In this document: positions 35,435 through 44,453 of the stretch, in pieces
Position numbering within the stretch: position 1 is the stretch's first letter
How the letters are laid out: each line of letters starts with the position of its first letter
Notes under the pieces: model-generated
What the model was told of the DNA's origin: nothing
The model's input: only the letters and a program-made list of their open reading frames with translations
Database searches by the model: none
Made by a program: the position numbers and the translations under genes
Source of the DNA: Timaviella obliquedivisa GSE-PSE-MK23-08B
Lineage (GTDB): Bacteria > Cyanobacteriota > Cyanobacteriia > Elainellales > Elainellaceae
Length of the DNA stretch: 64,000 nt
Direction: 5' to 3'
NCBI GenBank assembly: GCA_019358855.1
Contig: JAHHII010000017.1
Span: 1-64,000 of the forward strand

Positions 35435-36577
35435 TCATTTGTAAATATTTTTATGAAAAAACTTTTGTGGTTGAAGTAATGCATCCTGCCACTTTGCCGC
35501 TACTACTGTGTATCCATAGCGGCTTTCAGTCCACTGATGTAGCCGATGTGAATTAATTTGACCTAAGCGTAGCTTCTGACTCATTGCTAACAGCCCTGTA
35601 ACAAAAGCATCCCACTCAAGTTCTGTAATCACAACATCTGGATTGTCTTTTCCGAATTCTTTTGTACCTCCTGCTGCTGTTGCCACAATAGGTATACCTC
35701 GTTGCATTGCTTCAACCAGTACTAAGGGTAATCCCTCAAAGAGACTGGGTAGAACAACAACATCAGCTTGAGCTAGAATTTCCGGTAGTTGACTCACGGC
35801 ATAGTTACCATGTAAACAAATTCGATCAGAAAGATGATGGTCTACAACAAACTGTCTCAATTCACTTAGAAGACTGCCTCCGGGGTCGAAGCCATAAACA
35901 TCTAACCGCGCTGGACTAAGCGGTTTAAGAGCCGTAATGTTTTTCCATTCTTTGACTAATTGATTAGGTCTTTTGTGTTCAACAATTCTCCCTAGATAAA
36001 CAACTCTTAGCTCTCTCTCTCCACATTCTGGACGTTGTAAAGGGCTAGGCATGGGTTTATCGGACGTTAAAAATGGGATAATACCAATAGGCTTAGTTGA
36101 ACATAATTCGACCATACCTTGTGCCACCTTTTCAGAGTTGGCGATAACTACATCAAGAGATTCTGCACAACGCCAGCCTAAGCTCTCTACCATTGGAGTT
36201 GACACAATTTCGTGATATATGCTGACCGTCTCTGGAGAAACTAAATTACGCAAATAGATATGCGATCGACCTGTACTAATACAGTACAAACTTGTGAATC
36301 TCTGTTTGCTATGAAAAGGAGCCGTAAGTAAAGAATGTATCATCGAAACTGGTCGAGAGTTGAGCAAAAGGTTAGGAGGGGTCAGAAATTTCACACCCTC
36401 GTCTTGAATCTCGGCAATTTCCGAGCGTGACCAATCACTTCCCGTAGCGGAGATGACAACCTCTGCTTTCGCTTGGCGTAAAATCTTACAAAGTAGCGAT
36501 AAGTGAGTTTGAATTCCACCTCGTCCCAAACGCCCAGCACTGATAAGAACGGAAGGTTGATATTTCAGAATGTTCAC
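35435..36577 (-). CDS. Glycosyltransferase family 4
   Basis: The 380-residue GT-B enzyme carries SAGRLGRGGIQTHLSLLC at the N-terminus, VYLGRIVEHKRPNQLVKEW (about 189-207) and PSLFEGLPLVLVEAMQRGIP with the paired Glu. The start is unclear: the first in-frame initiator, GTG at 36575-36577, overlaps the Shine-Dalgarno-like AAGGAG, which lies better for ATT or CTG a few bases on. About 210 bp of noncoding DNA precede it, so a promoter may lie between this gene and the ABC transporter gene. Confidence 0.85.
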   Translation of the reverse strand: MNILKYQPSVLISAGRLGRGGIQTHLSLLCKILRQAKAEVVISATGSDWSRSEIAEIQDEGVKFLTPPNLLLNSRPVSMIHSLLTAPFHSKQRFTSLYCISTGRSHIYLRNLVSPETVSIYHEIVSTPMVESLGWRCAESLDVVIANSEKVAQGMVELCSTKPIGIIPFLTSDKPMPSPLQRPECGERELRVVYLGRIVEHKRPNQLVKEWKNITALKPLSPARLDVYGFDPGGSLLSELRQFVVDHHLSDRICLHGNYAVSQLPEILAQADVVVLPSLFEGLPLVLVEAMQRGIPIVATAAGGTKEFGKDNPDVVITELEWDAFVTGLLAMSQKLRLGQINSHRLHQWTESRYGYTVVAAKWQDALLQPQKFFHKNIYK

Positions 36578-36787
36578 TCCTTAGATGTAAATGGTTATTA
36601 AGTAGTTTCTAGTTTCCGTGTTCGTCTATTCTTTGCTAACCTTTACGACATTAGTCAGTTTATCACCATACGAAAATCATTTCCTTGTGACTCTCAAGAC
36701 ATCGTTCATGGTCACGAGTCAAAATACGAGCATTTCTTAGTTATATTCAAGTTCGTTAACAATCGATTACGGCGGCTCAAAAGATTC

Positions 36788-38608
36788 TTATGCAGTTAAC
36801 TCAACTATGGACGAATTTAACGACGATTGAGTACAGTAAAGCGACCAGTATTGACCCTGAAGATTTAACAATTGTAGATGTGTGCCTTGTTCAATCACTC
36901 TGCCTTGGTGAATGACAACAATGTTGTCTGCCCGCTCAATGGTGGAAAGCCTGTGAGCGATTACAATCACTGTGCGATCGCGGCTCACCTCTTCAATTGC
37001 CTTCTGCACAATCTGCTCAGAGGTCGAATCCAGCGCGCTAGTGGCTTCATCTAGGATAAGGATATCTGGATCTCGGAGGATAGCTCGGGCGATCGCGATT
37101 CGTTGACGCTGACCACCCGACAGCATGGTGCCGCGATTGCCCACCACTGTATCAAATCCTTGAGGTAACGCCTGAATAAATTCATCCGCATATGCTTGCT
37201 TTGCTGCCGCAAAAACTTCTGCATCGGTTGCATTAGAGCGACCATAGGCAATGTTTTCTCGCACCGAGGTATTGAAGAGAAAAGTGTCTTGGCTGACAGT
37301 AGCGATCGCCTTCCGCCAAGAACTAATCTGTAAATCTCGCAAGTCTATATCGTCAACCTTGAGGCTACCTTGGTAGGGATCATGAAAGCGCAGAATTAAG
37401 TCAACTAACGTAGACTTTCCACTACCAGAATGACCCACAATAGCAGTGACCTTCCCTTGAGGAATTTTCAAATCTAAATCCCGCAAGACTGGCTCTGAGT
37501 TATCAGAGTATCGAAAGCCAAGACACTCAAAAGTTAGATCTGATTTTAGAGAACGATAGAGCAGCTTGCCGTCAGGTAAACTTGTCCCAGCCGTATTCGC
37601 AAGAAATCCCTGAATGTTCTCTAGGCTACCCGACAGCAAAAAGAGTTGCGATCGCAATCCATTCAGATGATTTACTCTTGGCAGAGTTCTTAATAGCGTT
37701 AGTGTATAAGTAAGCAGAATTGATAAAGATACAGCGGCTGAGCCTGTAAAAACCTGAGTTCCCATAAGAATAATCACTAGCAAAACTGTAATTCCGGCAA
37801 CTTCGGTGAGTGGGGCAACTGCCGAATTAAAGCGGTAAGCCATAAATTCTGCTTGATAGCGGTCTTGAAGTGCTTGTTTAGCCCTATCAAACTCTCTCTG
37901 CTCTGTCCCAAAAGACTTAATAACTCGCATCCCACTGATCATTTCAGCAACCAGCACAGAGAAATTTTCAATCGCTAGTGCGGATTGTCGTCCATATATC
38001 TGAACACCTCGAATAATAAAACGGAGTGCAACAACTACAACAACTAAACTGACAATAGTAATCAGAGTTAGTGCTGGAGATAAATAGACAAGAAAAACCA
38101 GCAGGAAAGCCGTGGATAAAACTTCTCTACCTAGCTCAAGGATATTAGAAACTAACTGTTCACTTCGCTGAGCTTGCTCATTTACATAGCTTAATAATTC
38201 GCCCAAGCTAGCCTTTGTATAAAAGGGAAGCTCTAGTTCTAGAAATCGCTTGATACAATTCTGTCTCAGCAGAGTCCCACTTTGCAGCATGAAAGCATTA
38301 ATGCTTATGTTAGATAAATATTGACTACCATTTTTTATGATGGTAAGGCTTAACAAAGCCAGTAGAATAGTAAGTAGCTTGGATGAATGAGGCAACTGCT
38401 CATAGAAGTTTAGAAAACTTGATGCAAAACCAAAGCCATGAGTTTTAGTAGAGGTCGAACTGTTCCCTAAGAGTTGTAGCAGAGGTAGAGTTAAAGCAGT
38501 GCTAGCAACTTCAAGACAAGAAGCCAGTACGGATAGACTCAACCCCAAGTAAGCAAGATGCCATTTAGGAGAAGCAGACTGATAGAGAAAATGCAGAAAC
38601 TTATACAT
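36788..38608 (-). CDS. ABC exporter, fused membrane and ATPase domains; candidate lipid-linked oligosaccharide flippase
   Basis: The 606-residue protein has six membrane helices in its first 320 residues and a C-terminal ATPase with Walker A GHSGSGKST (about 392-400), signature LSGGQRQR (about 496-503), Walker B ILILDEATS (about 517-525) and switch His in IAHRLST. MsbA and PglK-type homodimeric exporters have this layout. PglK flips lipid-linked oligosaccharides in Campylobacter. No Wzx-type flippase gene is found in this window, and the gene lies in the middle of the glycosyltransferases, so it may take that role. Export of another lipid or peptide cannot be excluded. Confidence 0.9.
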   Translation of the reverse strand: MYKFLHFLYQSASPKWHLAYLGLSLSVLASCLEVASTALTLPLLQLLGNSSTSTKTHGFGFASSFLNFYEQLPHSSKLLTILLALLSLTIIKNGSQYLSNISINAFMLQSGTLLRQNCIKRFLELELPFYTKASLGELLSYVNEQAQRSEQLVSNILELGREVLSTAFLLVFLVYLSPALTLITIVSLVVVVVALRFIIRGVQIYGRQSALAIENFSVLVAEMISGMRVIKSFGTEQREFDRAKQALQDRYQAEFMAYRFNSAVAPLTEVAGITVLLVIILMGTQVFTGSAAVSLSILLTYTLTLLRTLPRVNHLNGLRSQLFLLSGSLENIQGFLANTAGTSLPDGKLLYRSLKSDLTFECLGFRYSDNSEPVLRDLDLKIPQGKVTAIVGHSGSGKSTLVDLILRFHDPYQGSLKVDDIDLRDLQISSWRKAIATVSQDTFLFNTSVRENIAYGRSNATDAEVFAAAKQAYADEFIQALPQGFDTVVGNRGTMLSGGQRQRIAIARAILRDPDILILDEATSALDSTSEQIVQKAIEEVSRDRTVIVIAHRLSTIERADNIVVIHQGRVIEQGTHLQLLNLQGQYWSLYCTQSSLNSSIVELTA

Positions 38609-38614
38609 TAAGAA

Positions 38615-39343
38615 TTACTGCCGCTGAAAAATTAGCAATTTTTGCCCATGACACTCCACGGCTGGAGCCACAGCGTGGAGTTCAGCAGACTTCATATGGT
38701 CAAACAATCTGATATGTTGATCATCCGTAGCTTCATGCAACTCCATAAATACCAAATTAGTTCTTTTCAAAATCTCAATTTGAGCCGGAATAAACTCAAA
38801 TTCTCCACCCTCTATGTCAATTTTCATCAAATCAATACTTTGCTCATCTTCTATTACCTCAGACAGGTCAAGATAAGAAATTTCATGGGGCTTAGTATTT
38901 ACCGCCTGATGAATTCCAGTTGCCAGAAAGTTTTTAGGATTAATCCAGAGGGTTCCATATCCTGATTTTTGTCCTAGCAAGGCTTGATTCAAGAATGTTC
39001 GATCTTGAATTCCTGCATTTTTTAAATTCTTTTGAATGATAGGAATGAGGTAGGGGTTTGGCTCAATGAGTATGTAGCGTGCATCTGAGGTTTTAAACTT
39101 ACTTCTTATACAAATATCAGATAGGATGCTAAAGTGACCACAGTGGGTACCACAGTCAACCACTAGTTTGGGTGGTTTCTGAATCCACTGAAAGACCTGC
39201 CAGTAAAATGGATGGCAAAACACATCATTGAAACTGGCAACTTCATACTTGTTTTTGAGTGAAATCTTAGACTGGCTCGATACGTTGAATTCACAGGTAA
39301 TCCAACGCGACAAGCGCCGATATAAAAAAGAAGAAAAATTCAT
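38615..39343 (-). CDS. FkbM-family methyltransferase
   Basis: The 242-residue protein has the FkbM order: motif I KLVVDCGTHCGHFSILS (about 59-75), RYILIEPNPYLIPIIQKNLK (about 89-108), and the family-typical SIDLMKIDIEGGEFEFIPAQ (about 173-192) followed by LVFMELHEA. Members methylate hydroxyl groups of sugars or polyketides. It lies seven bases upstream of the ABC exporter gene, thus co-transcribed. Substrate presumed to be a sugar residue of the repeat unit. Confidence 0.9.
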   Translation of the reverse strand: MNFSSFLYRRLSRWITCEFNVSSQSKISLKNKYEVASFNDVFCHPFYWQVFQWIQKPPKLVVDCGTHCGHFSILSDICIRSKFKTSDARYILIEPNPYLIPIIQKNLKNAGIQDRTFLNQALLGQKSGYGTLWINPKNFLATGIHQAVNTKPHEISYLDLSEVIEDEQSIDLMKIDIEGGEFEFIPAQIEILKRTNLVFMELHEATDDQHIRLFDHMKSAELHAVAPAVECHGQKLLIFQRQ

Positions 39344-39781
39344 GGTAGGTGAGCAGAGAGACTAGTTATTCAGACTTACGGATTTATATTGATAAATCAA
39401 TATAAATCAATGCAATCGGTATAAACGCAGATGCACGTCGTACAACTCGTGAACTTCATACCCTTCATCTGGCAGCAATTCTGCCAAAAAAGAACCGTCT
39501 TACCCCTTAACTCCAGTCAGTAAAGCTCTCTTTTTAGTCATTACAGTATCTTCAGGTCTCAATTCTTAGTAGTGCCATAGCGTTTCCCTATCCCGTGAGA
39601 GACAGCAAGAGGCTCAAGCCCCTTGTCCAACAAGCTAATCCATACCTTATCTGCTCAGGAACTGCTATAGATATCCTGCTGATATCGCTTTTCAGTGGAT
39701 TCTGGCACTGATTTCTAGATTCACTATTCCTTGCCGTACTATTTCAGATCATCCTTGCGTGTAGCACGATCGCCCCTCCAC
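39344..39781. other. Intergenic region holding a gmd relic
   Basis: About 440 bp between two minus-strand genes. It contains the decayed beginning of a GDP-mannose dehydratase gene (39424-39541). The stretch 39560-39780 shows no reading frame or repeat that I recognise. Confidence 0.5.
39424..39541 (-). pseudogene. Relic of GDP-mannose 4,6-dehydratase start (gmd)
   Basis: From an ATG at 39539-39541 the minus strand reads MTKKRALLTGVKG, stop, DGSFLAELLPDEGYEVHEL. This matches the N-terminal Rossmann segment of Gmd (ALITGxxGQDGSYLAELLLxxGYEVHG), with the Gln codon of the G-x-x-G-Q-x-G loop turned into TAA. The similarity fades after about 40 codons. Gmd starts the route to GDP-fucose, GDP-rhamnose and GDP-perosamine, so an ancestor of this locus probably made such a sugar. 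Confidence 0.7.
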
Positions 39782-40231
39782 CTACCCCACAAACCCAAAA
39801 TCCTTCACCCCTTTAAACCCTAGCATCCGAGAATTCCTGCGCGTAAACTCGCCTACTGAAGGATTACCGTGGGGATTAATGACCCCATTTGCCTGCTGCC
39901 ATAGTTCTGGAGGAGCAACCGAAAGATTGTAAACGCTACCCACTTTACGCACATGATACCACTGGTTAGCCTGGCACACGCTACACCAAAATGCCTCTAG
40001 CCATTCCCCATTCAACGCGATCGCTGTTTGGTTTGCCATCAACATCATCGCATTGATTCGAGATACGCCTCGTTGTTGAAGCTGATTGGGCTGATCAGCA
40101 AACAACGTGTATTTAGGGCTGACACTATCGAGATAACAAGAATGAACAGGACAATAAATTGGGCGGCGCTTGGAGCGCTTCCGGTTTCGGTCACACCTTT
40201 TCTGCAATTCGACCTCCATGACAGTAATCAA
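39782..40231 (-). CDS. Conserved cyanobacterial protein with two Cys motifs, function unknown
   Basis: The 149-residue protein has a basic start (KRCDRNRKRSKRRPIY), then CPVHSCYLDSVSPKYTLFAD (about 27-46) and later EAFWCSVCQANQWYHVRK (about 79-96). The C-P-x-H-x-C and C-x-x-C sets could together bind one zinc ion. It resembles small proteins that I have seen in many cyanobacteria without assigned function. It interrupts the exopolysaccharide cluster and need not belong to it. Met5 is an alternative start. Confidence 0.7.
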   Translation of the reverse strand: MITVMEVELQKRCDRNRKRSKRRPIYCPVHSCYLDSVSPKYTLFADQPNQLQQRGVSRINAMMLMANQTAIALNGEWLEAFWCSVCQANQWYHVRKVGSVYNLSVAPPELWQQANGVINPHGNPSVGEFTRRNSRMLGFKGVKDFGFVG

Positions 40232-40593
40232 TACTTAGAGAAGGTTACGGCGGAGAGACTGAGATCAAAAAGACCATCGAAGCCCACTCCAGAATCATTG
40301 AAGATTCAGTTTATGTTGAAATTAGATCCTGCGATTAATTCAATTTTATTTCGCTATCTATGTACTCTTTACAAACCTATGCATTCGTAATCGGGATATT
40401 TTCAAACAAAAGTAAAATTTTATCTCCTAATTGCTAACCTTTTCATAGATTATCTATCATTTTATTCATTTAGCTCTTATCCTAATCCTGTTCATCTAAA
40501 GTTTACCTTGCTGTAAATCTTGTATTCTAAAACTCGTTAAGTTCGGGATCCAATCTTCTTCGAATCCATAGTGTTGTTGTCTAGAATACAAAG
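40232..40593. other. AT-rich intergenic region
   Basis: About 360 bp precede the Cys-motif protein gene on the minus strand. A plus-strand frame reaching in from 40028 is antisense to that gene and has no support. I see no repeat or RNA gene; the promoter of the downstream minus-strand gene should be here. Confidence 0.5.
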
Positions 40594-41856
40594 TTATAAA
40601 CTTCGTTGCTGAACGATCTGTGATCCTCGATCGCCAGGTTGCTTCGCCATCGCTTGCAGTAACACCTCTAGGTACTGCTGAGCAATCATCTTGGGGGTAA
40701 AGTGATTTTTGAGATAGCGCCGTCCTAACTTGCCCATCCGTTCTGCCAGGTCGCGATCGCTCATCAACAATTGAATAAATGCAGCCAGTCCCTCAGCATC
40801 TCCATTGGCAAACGTTTTGCCACACTGTGCCTCCTCAATCAATTGGTTGAGATAAGAATGGGGAGGACAAACTACTGTCACTGGTCGTCCTGCAGATAGG
40901 GCTGGATAAAGCTTACTCGGTGCTACTAAACTCTCTACGCCCTCACTTACACTCACCAACGATAAATCGCAGGCTGTCAGTGAATAGGGCAACACTTCTC
41001 GATCTTGATAGGGCAAAAACAAAAAATTGTTTAATCCTAGTTCTTTGATTTGCTCTATTAAGATTTTGCGCTTGGCACCATTGCCAATACAGACAAACTG
41101 AATCGGTTGATTTCGCAACAGTTTAGCAGCCTCTAGAATCGTTTCCATATCATGGCAACGTCCCATATTGCCTGAGTAGAGAATTGTAAAAGGTTGAATC
41201 AGGTCATATCGCAATGCAAACCAGTTTTTGTTTTTAGGAACGGGTGTAATCCAGCTTGGGTCAGACCAACTGTGAATGACTGAAACTTTGTTAGCGACCT
41301 CTGGGCAGTGACCGATAATTCGCTGTTTCATATCTGGACTTAAGACAATCAGTCCTTGAGCATTTCGCCAAACGCGTTCATTCATCGCCTGCCAAAAGCG
41401 AGCCAGCCAATGACGACCGGGAATCACTTCCAGTTCAATGGCAATATCCGGATAAAGATCATATAGAACACAGACATAGGGCACCTTAAACAACAGATGA
41501 TTCAAGTAGCCCAAGACGGGTAAGAACGGTGGAGCTGTGGTGACTACAAGGAGATTTCGACGACGGTAATTTTTGAGGAGATGTAACGCAGCCCGGATAG
41601 TAAAAAGAACACCATTAATTGCCTTGCCGCGAACCTGCTTGGGCCAAAACTGAGCAGAGCGCGATCGCTTCACCTGTAGCGAACCGATCTTTTCATATAA
41701 CGGTGCAGAGTCTGAGTGAAAAGCATAGCCTGGTTGTCCTGTAAACACCTTGACATCAATGTCAAATTGACGGAACTGATGGACTAATTCTTCAATTAAC
41801 TGCCCCGTTGCCGCAAAATCGGGTGGGAAAAACTGAGTCACCACCGATAGGTGCAT
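40594..41856 (-). CDS. WbuB-like glycosyltransferase family 4
   Basis: The start at 41856 (MHLSVVTQFFPPDFAATGQL, 420 residues) begins right at the conserved first strand, while the frame to 41970 adds 38 unrelated residues. The GT-B protein has ILYSGNMGRCHDMETILEAA (about 228-247) and SVSEGVESLVAPSKLYPALS with the glutamate-containing loop typical of WbuB, in which S-K-L-Y replaces the E-A-M block. WbuB enzymes add the second sugar (often L-FucNAc) to undecaprenyl-PP-GlcNAc. Its position right after the initiating transferase gene fits such an early step. The C-terminal 20 residues are polar and variable. Confidence 0.85.
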   Translation of the reverse strand: MHLSVVTQFFPPDFAATGQLIEELVHQFRQFDIDVKVFTGQPGYAFHSDSAPLYEKIGSLQVKRSRSAQFWPKQVRGKAINGVLFTIRAALHLLKNYRRRNLLVVTTAPPFLPVLGYLNHLLFKVPYVCVLYDLYPDIAIELEVIPGRHWLARFWQAMNERVWRNAQGLIVLSPDMKQRIIGHCPEVANKVSVIHSWSDPSWITPVPKNKNWFALRYDLIQPFTILYSGNMGRCHDMETILEAAKLLRNQPIQFVCIGNGAKRKILIEQIKELGLNNFLFLPYQDREVLPYSLTACDLSLVSVSEGVESLVAPSKLYPALSAGRPVTVVCPPHSYLNQLIEEAQCGKTFANGDAEGLAAFIQLLMSDRDLAERMGKLGRRYLKNHFTPKMIAQQYLEVLLQAMAKQPGDRGSQIVQQRSL

Positions 41857-42007
41857 TTCTGATCCAGTGGGCTGGGATCGGCAAGTTTCTCCGAAACTTT
41901 CTGATGTAAAATTTGCCGATCGGTTCGGCTGCTGATCAAGAACCATACTGTCAACTCCTGCCGGGTGCAAACATCAACCGGAACATATTTTCGAGTAAAT
42001 TTATAAC

Positions 42008-43054
42008 TTAGCTTTGGCGCAGATAATGCCAAGACTTCCAGGTCATGCACCCTAGTAAGCCCGTCGTGGCTCCTATAATTCCTAGAGAATTCGGAACATT
42101 AGCAACCATCATTGCTAAACTGCCTGCCCATAGCGCCAGGGTGTAAATTAGCAGCACCGCGAATCGGTGAGGTAATCCTGCTTGCAAAAGACGGTGGTGT
42201 AGATGGCGTTTATCTGCTGTAAACGGTGATTTTCCATGACGCAATCTTGCAAGAATAACTGCTGTCATATCAAAAATCGGTACTGCCAGAATTACAAAAG
42301 GCAGCAGAATTGCTGTCGCCACCGCACCTTTCACTAAACCTGTAATGCTCACGCTGGCAACCATAAAGCCGACAAAGTAAGAGCCTCCATCTCCCATAAA
42401 AATTTGGGCTGGATTGAAGTTGTAATACAGGAAGCTAAACAAGCCTCCCATCAGTGCAGCACTGAGTAAAGCTGCAGCTGGCTGTCCTGTAAATAGGCAA
42501 ACGATAAACATCGTCAATGCCGCAATCCCTGATGTCCCTGCGGCAAGTCCATCTAGACCGTCTATCCAGTTAATGGCGTTCACAACGCCCGTTAGCCAGA
42601 TTACGGTTAGGGGCAAGCTCAATCCGCTAATGTTCACTAGCCCTACACTAGGAATTGTGACAAAATCAATTCTCACTCCCATCCACCAAACTAAACTAGC
42701 AATACCCACTTGTAAAATGAGTCGAGTCAGGGGAGATAATCCCGTTAAATCATCCACTAGACCAATTAAAAAGAATCCAAAACTTCCCCAGAAAATGACC
42801 CAAAACTCAAAGGTTGAGTTGGCGCTAAGTGAGGTTAACCCATTTAGACTGTTGACCCATAGCAACGCCGTTAACGTACCGATACAGATCGATATACCAC
42901 CTAAGCGAACCATAGGCTGCTGGTGAACTTTGCGAGAAGTTGGCAAATCAACACAGCCATACTTTAGAGCCATCATTTTAATGATGGGGATACTCACCAA
43001 AACAGCGATCGCAGAACATACGAAGGCAAACACATACGACCACATGAGGAACAT
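42008..43054 (-). CDS. WecA/TagO-type polyprenyl-phosphate glycosyl-1-phosphate transferase
   Basis: The 348-residue protein has about ten or eleven membrane helices and the PNPT signatures: GLVDDLTGLSPLTRL (Mg-binding Asp pair, about 98-112), NAINWIDGLDGLAAG (about 160-174), FMGDGGSYFVGF (about 217-228) and the cytoplasmic HLHHRLLQAG (about 286-295), the HxHH-type loop. Enzymes of this family load undecaprenyl phosphate with a HexNAc-1-phosphate and so start polysaccharide repeat units. It is the most upstream minus-strand gene of the locus, directly behind the 1.4-kb regulatory region. Confidence 0.92.
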   Translation of the reverse strand: MFLMWSYVFAFVCSAIAVLVSIPIIKMMALKYGCVDLPTSRKVHQQPMVRLGGISICIGTLTALLWVNSLNGLTSLSANSTFEFWVIFWGSFGFFLIGLVDDLTGLSPLTRLILQVGIASLVWWMGVRIDFVTIPSVGLVNISGLSLPLTVIWLTGVVNAINWIDGLDGLAAGTSGIAALTMFIVCLFTGQPAAALLSAALMGGLFSFLYYNFNPAQIFMGDGGSYFVGFMVASVSITGLVKGAVATAILLPFVILAVPIFDMTAVILARLRHGKSPFTADKRHLHHRLLQAGLPHRFAVLLIYTLALWAGSLAMMVANVPNSLGIIGATTGLLGCMTWKSWHYLRQS

Positions 43055-43205
43055 GACAAAATGCAGCTCAATAAAGATCTCGAGAATTGACCATTAAATG
43101 TGCAGGAGGAAGTTTTGCATCAGAAGAAAGACTGTTACAAATGCTCGAGCACTCGCTTTCAGGCAACTCTTCGGTGAGTGCAATGTATCCGTAAGTCTGT
43201 ACATG

Positions 43206-43233
43206 TGAGACTCTTGAAGCTTTAAGAGTCTCA
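43206..43233. promoter_or_regulatory. 28-bp palindrome upstream of the wecA-like gene
   Basis: TGAGACTCTT and AAGAGTCTCA form a perfect 10-bp inverted repeat around the 8-base centre GAAGCTTT, itself largely palindromic. No T-run follows on either strand, which argues against a terminator. A DNA-binding dimer site or a leader hairpin about 150 bp before the wecA-like start is likely. Confidence 0.6.
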
Positions 43234-43328
43234 GCCTGAACCCTATGCACCTAATGAGTAGAACTTCTAGAGCACCCTAGAATGGCAGATGGATCTCCGC
43301 TGAAAACAAGGAGAAGAAATGGGTCACT

Positions 43329-43466
43329 ATTCAATACGGCAAATGCTTAAGTAAAACTCTTTCCCTGAATATCTCTTAATCTAGTTAAATCTGCAAGATT
43401 CGATACGGCAAATGCTAAGTAAGATTCTTCCCTGAATATCTTTACGCTCCAGCTAAGTCTGTTAAG
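43329..43466. repeat. Imperfect 69-bp tandem repeat
   Basis: Two adjacent 69-bp units begin ATTCAATACGGCAAATGCT and ATTCGATACGGCAAATGCT and share CCCTGAATATCT in the middle; the last third is more diverged. The copies lie in the control region between divergent polysaccharide operons and may duplicate a regulatory site. Confidence 0.7.
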
Positions 43467-44453
43467 ACCGCTTACAAAAAATTAGCATAGCAGAGTGGAA
43501 ATTGATACAGCTATGACTTTACCAATACTTCAAAGTTCCAATATTATTTTCAGCATCTAAATCAATCAATTAATATGTCACAAAAAAAGAACTTGAGAGG
43601 AACTTAACGGTATAAAGTGAGTTTAGACGATTCTCAGGGAAGCCAATTCTTCAAGTATAAAATCAGTAATATTGATGGTTTTTGTATAAACAGAAGTATT
43701 AAATAAATAGTGCTTACTGAGCCGAAACTTTATAGAAAGACAATTCATTAATCAAGCTCAATTACTACTTAAAAACAAGAGCAGAGCCAATCTCCGCTTG
43801 AGCTAGCCCCAGGTTATCGAGCTAGATTGAGCAACAAAACCGGCTGATGTCGAAACAAATTGATCAAAATGGTGGTTCGACAGTAACTTGGTCAACCTAA
43901 AGGAGAGGTCGAAAGATTGGACTTAAAATGGCAGCGTTGAAAGCTGGTGTGCTCCCTTGGTAAGGCAACCGACGCGTCTCAGATAAAGCTTATGTACTTT
44001 TTTTCAGATGCCAATACGAGTGCAACCCTAAATTTAAAATTTTCGTACTTTGTAAGTTACGAACTTTTCCCTGGCTATCCTGAAATTAATTGAATCATAC
44101 CTTTCAAATATAAATATGCTCATAAAATAAAGTTTCCATAAAGCTTGCCTGATTAGAGAAAGAATGACTGAAATACTTGATTGTAGAACTGCTTGAAGAT
44201 GCTTAGGCAATCTTGAGGTTACAGATCACCTGCTGCCATGGTTTCGAATCGGAACTATGATGGTGACTATGTTAGTGCTCGGTCATGCCTGTTATCTTTT
44301 ATCAATGCAATCTAACAACAGTTATCTACTTATTAGTTACTAGGGTGTGAGAAATAGTCTCAAGTTAATTGGCAAGAGTGTTCTACAGTTCGTAAACATG
44401 GATTGCCTTACTAAGATACGCGTGTTTATTCTTGCAAACTAAAAAAATATCTG

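Larger units (their letters stand above)
43055..44453. other. 1.4-kb divergent control region of the exopolysaccharide locus
   Basis: This is the longest stretch without a supported gene. It separates the minus-strand wecA-like gene from the plus-strand Wza-like gene. It contains a 28-bp palindrome (43206-43233), a 69-bp imperfect tandem repeat (43329-43466) and long AT-rich DNA with many A/T runs. A 60-codon GTG frame at 43068-43250 crosses the palindrome and has no family. Both promoters and possibly long untranslated leaders should be here. Confidence 0.6.

Noticed and set aside
40028-40390. 120-codon plus-strand frame
   Set aside because: Largely antisense to the Cys-motif protein gene, which shows clear protein features; the plus frame shows none.
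43068-43250. 60-codon minus-strand frame near the wecA-like gene
   Set aside because: GTG start, no family, and it is crossed by the palindrome at 43206-43233; more likely regulatory DNA.
43329-43466. Considered as a short CRISPR array
   Set aside because: Only two long, imperfect adjacent units with no spacer pattern and no cas genes.
44221-44260. TTTCGAATC resembling a tRNA T-loop
   Set aside because: No matching acceptor stem or anticodon arm at the right distances.
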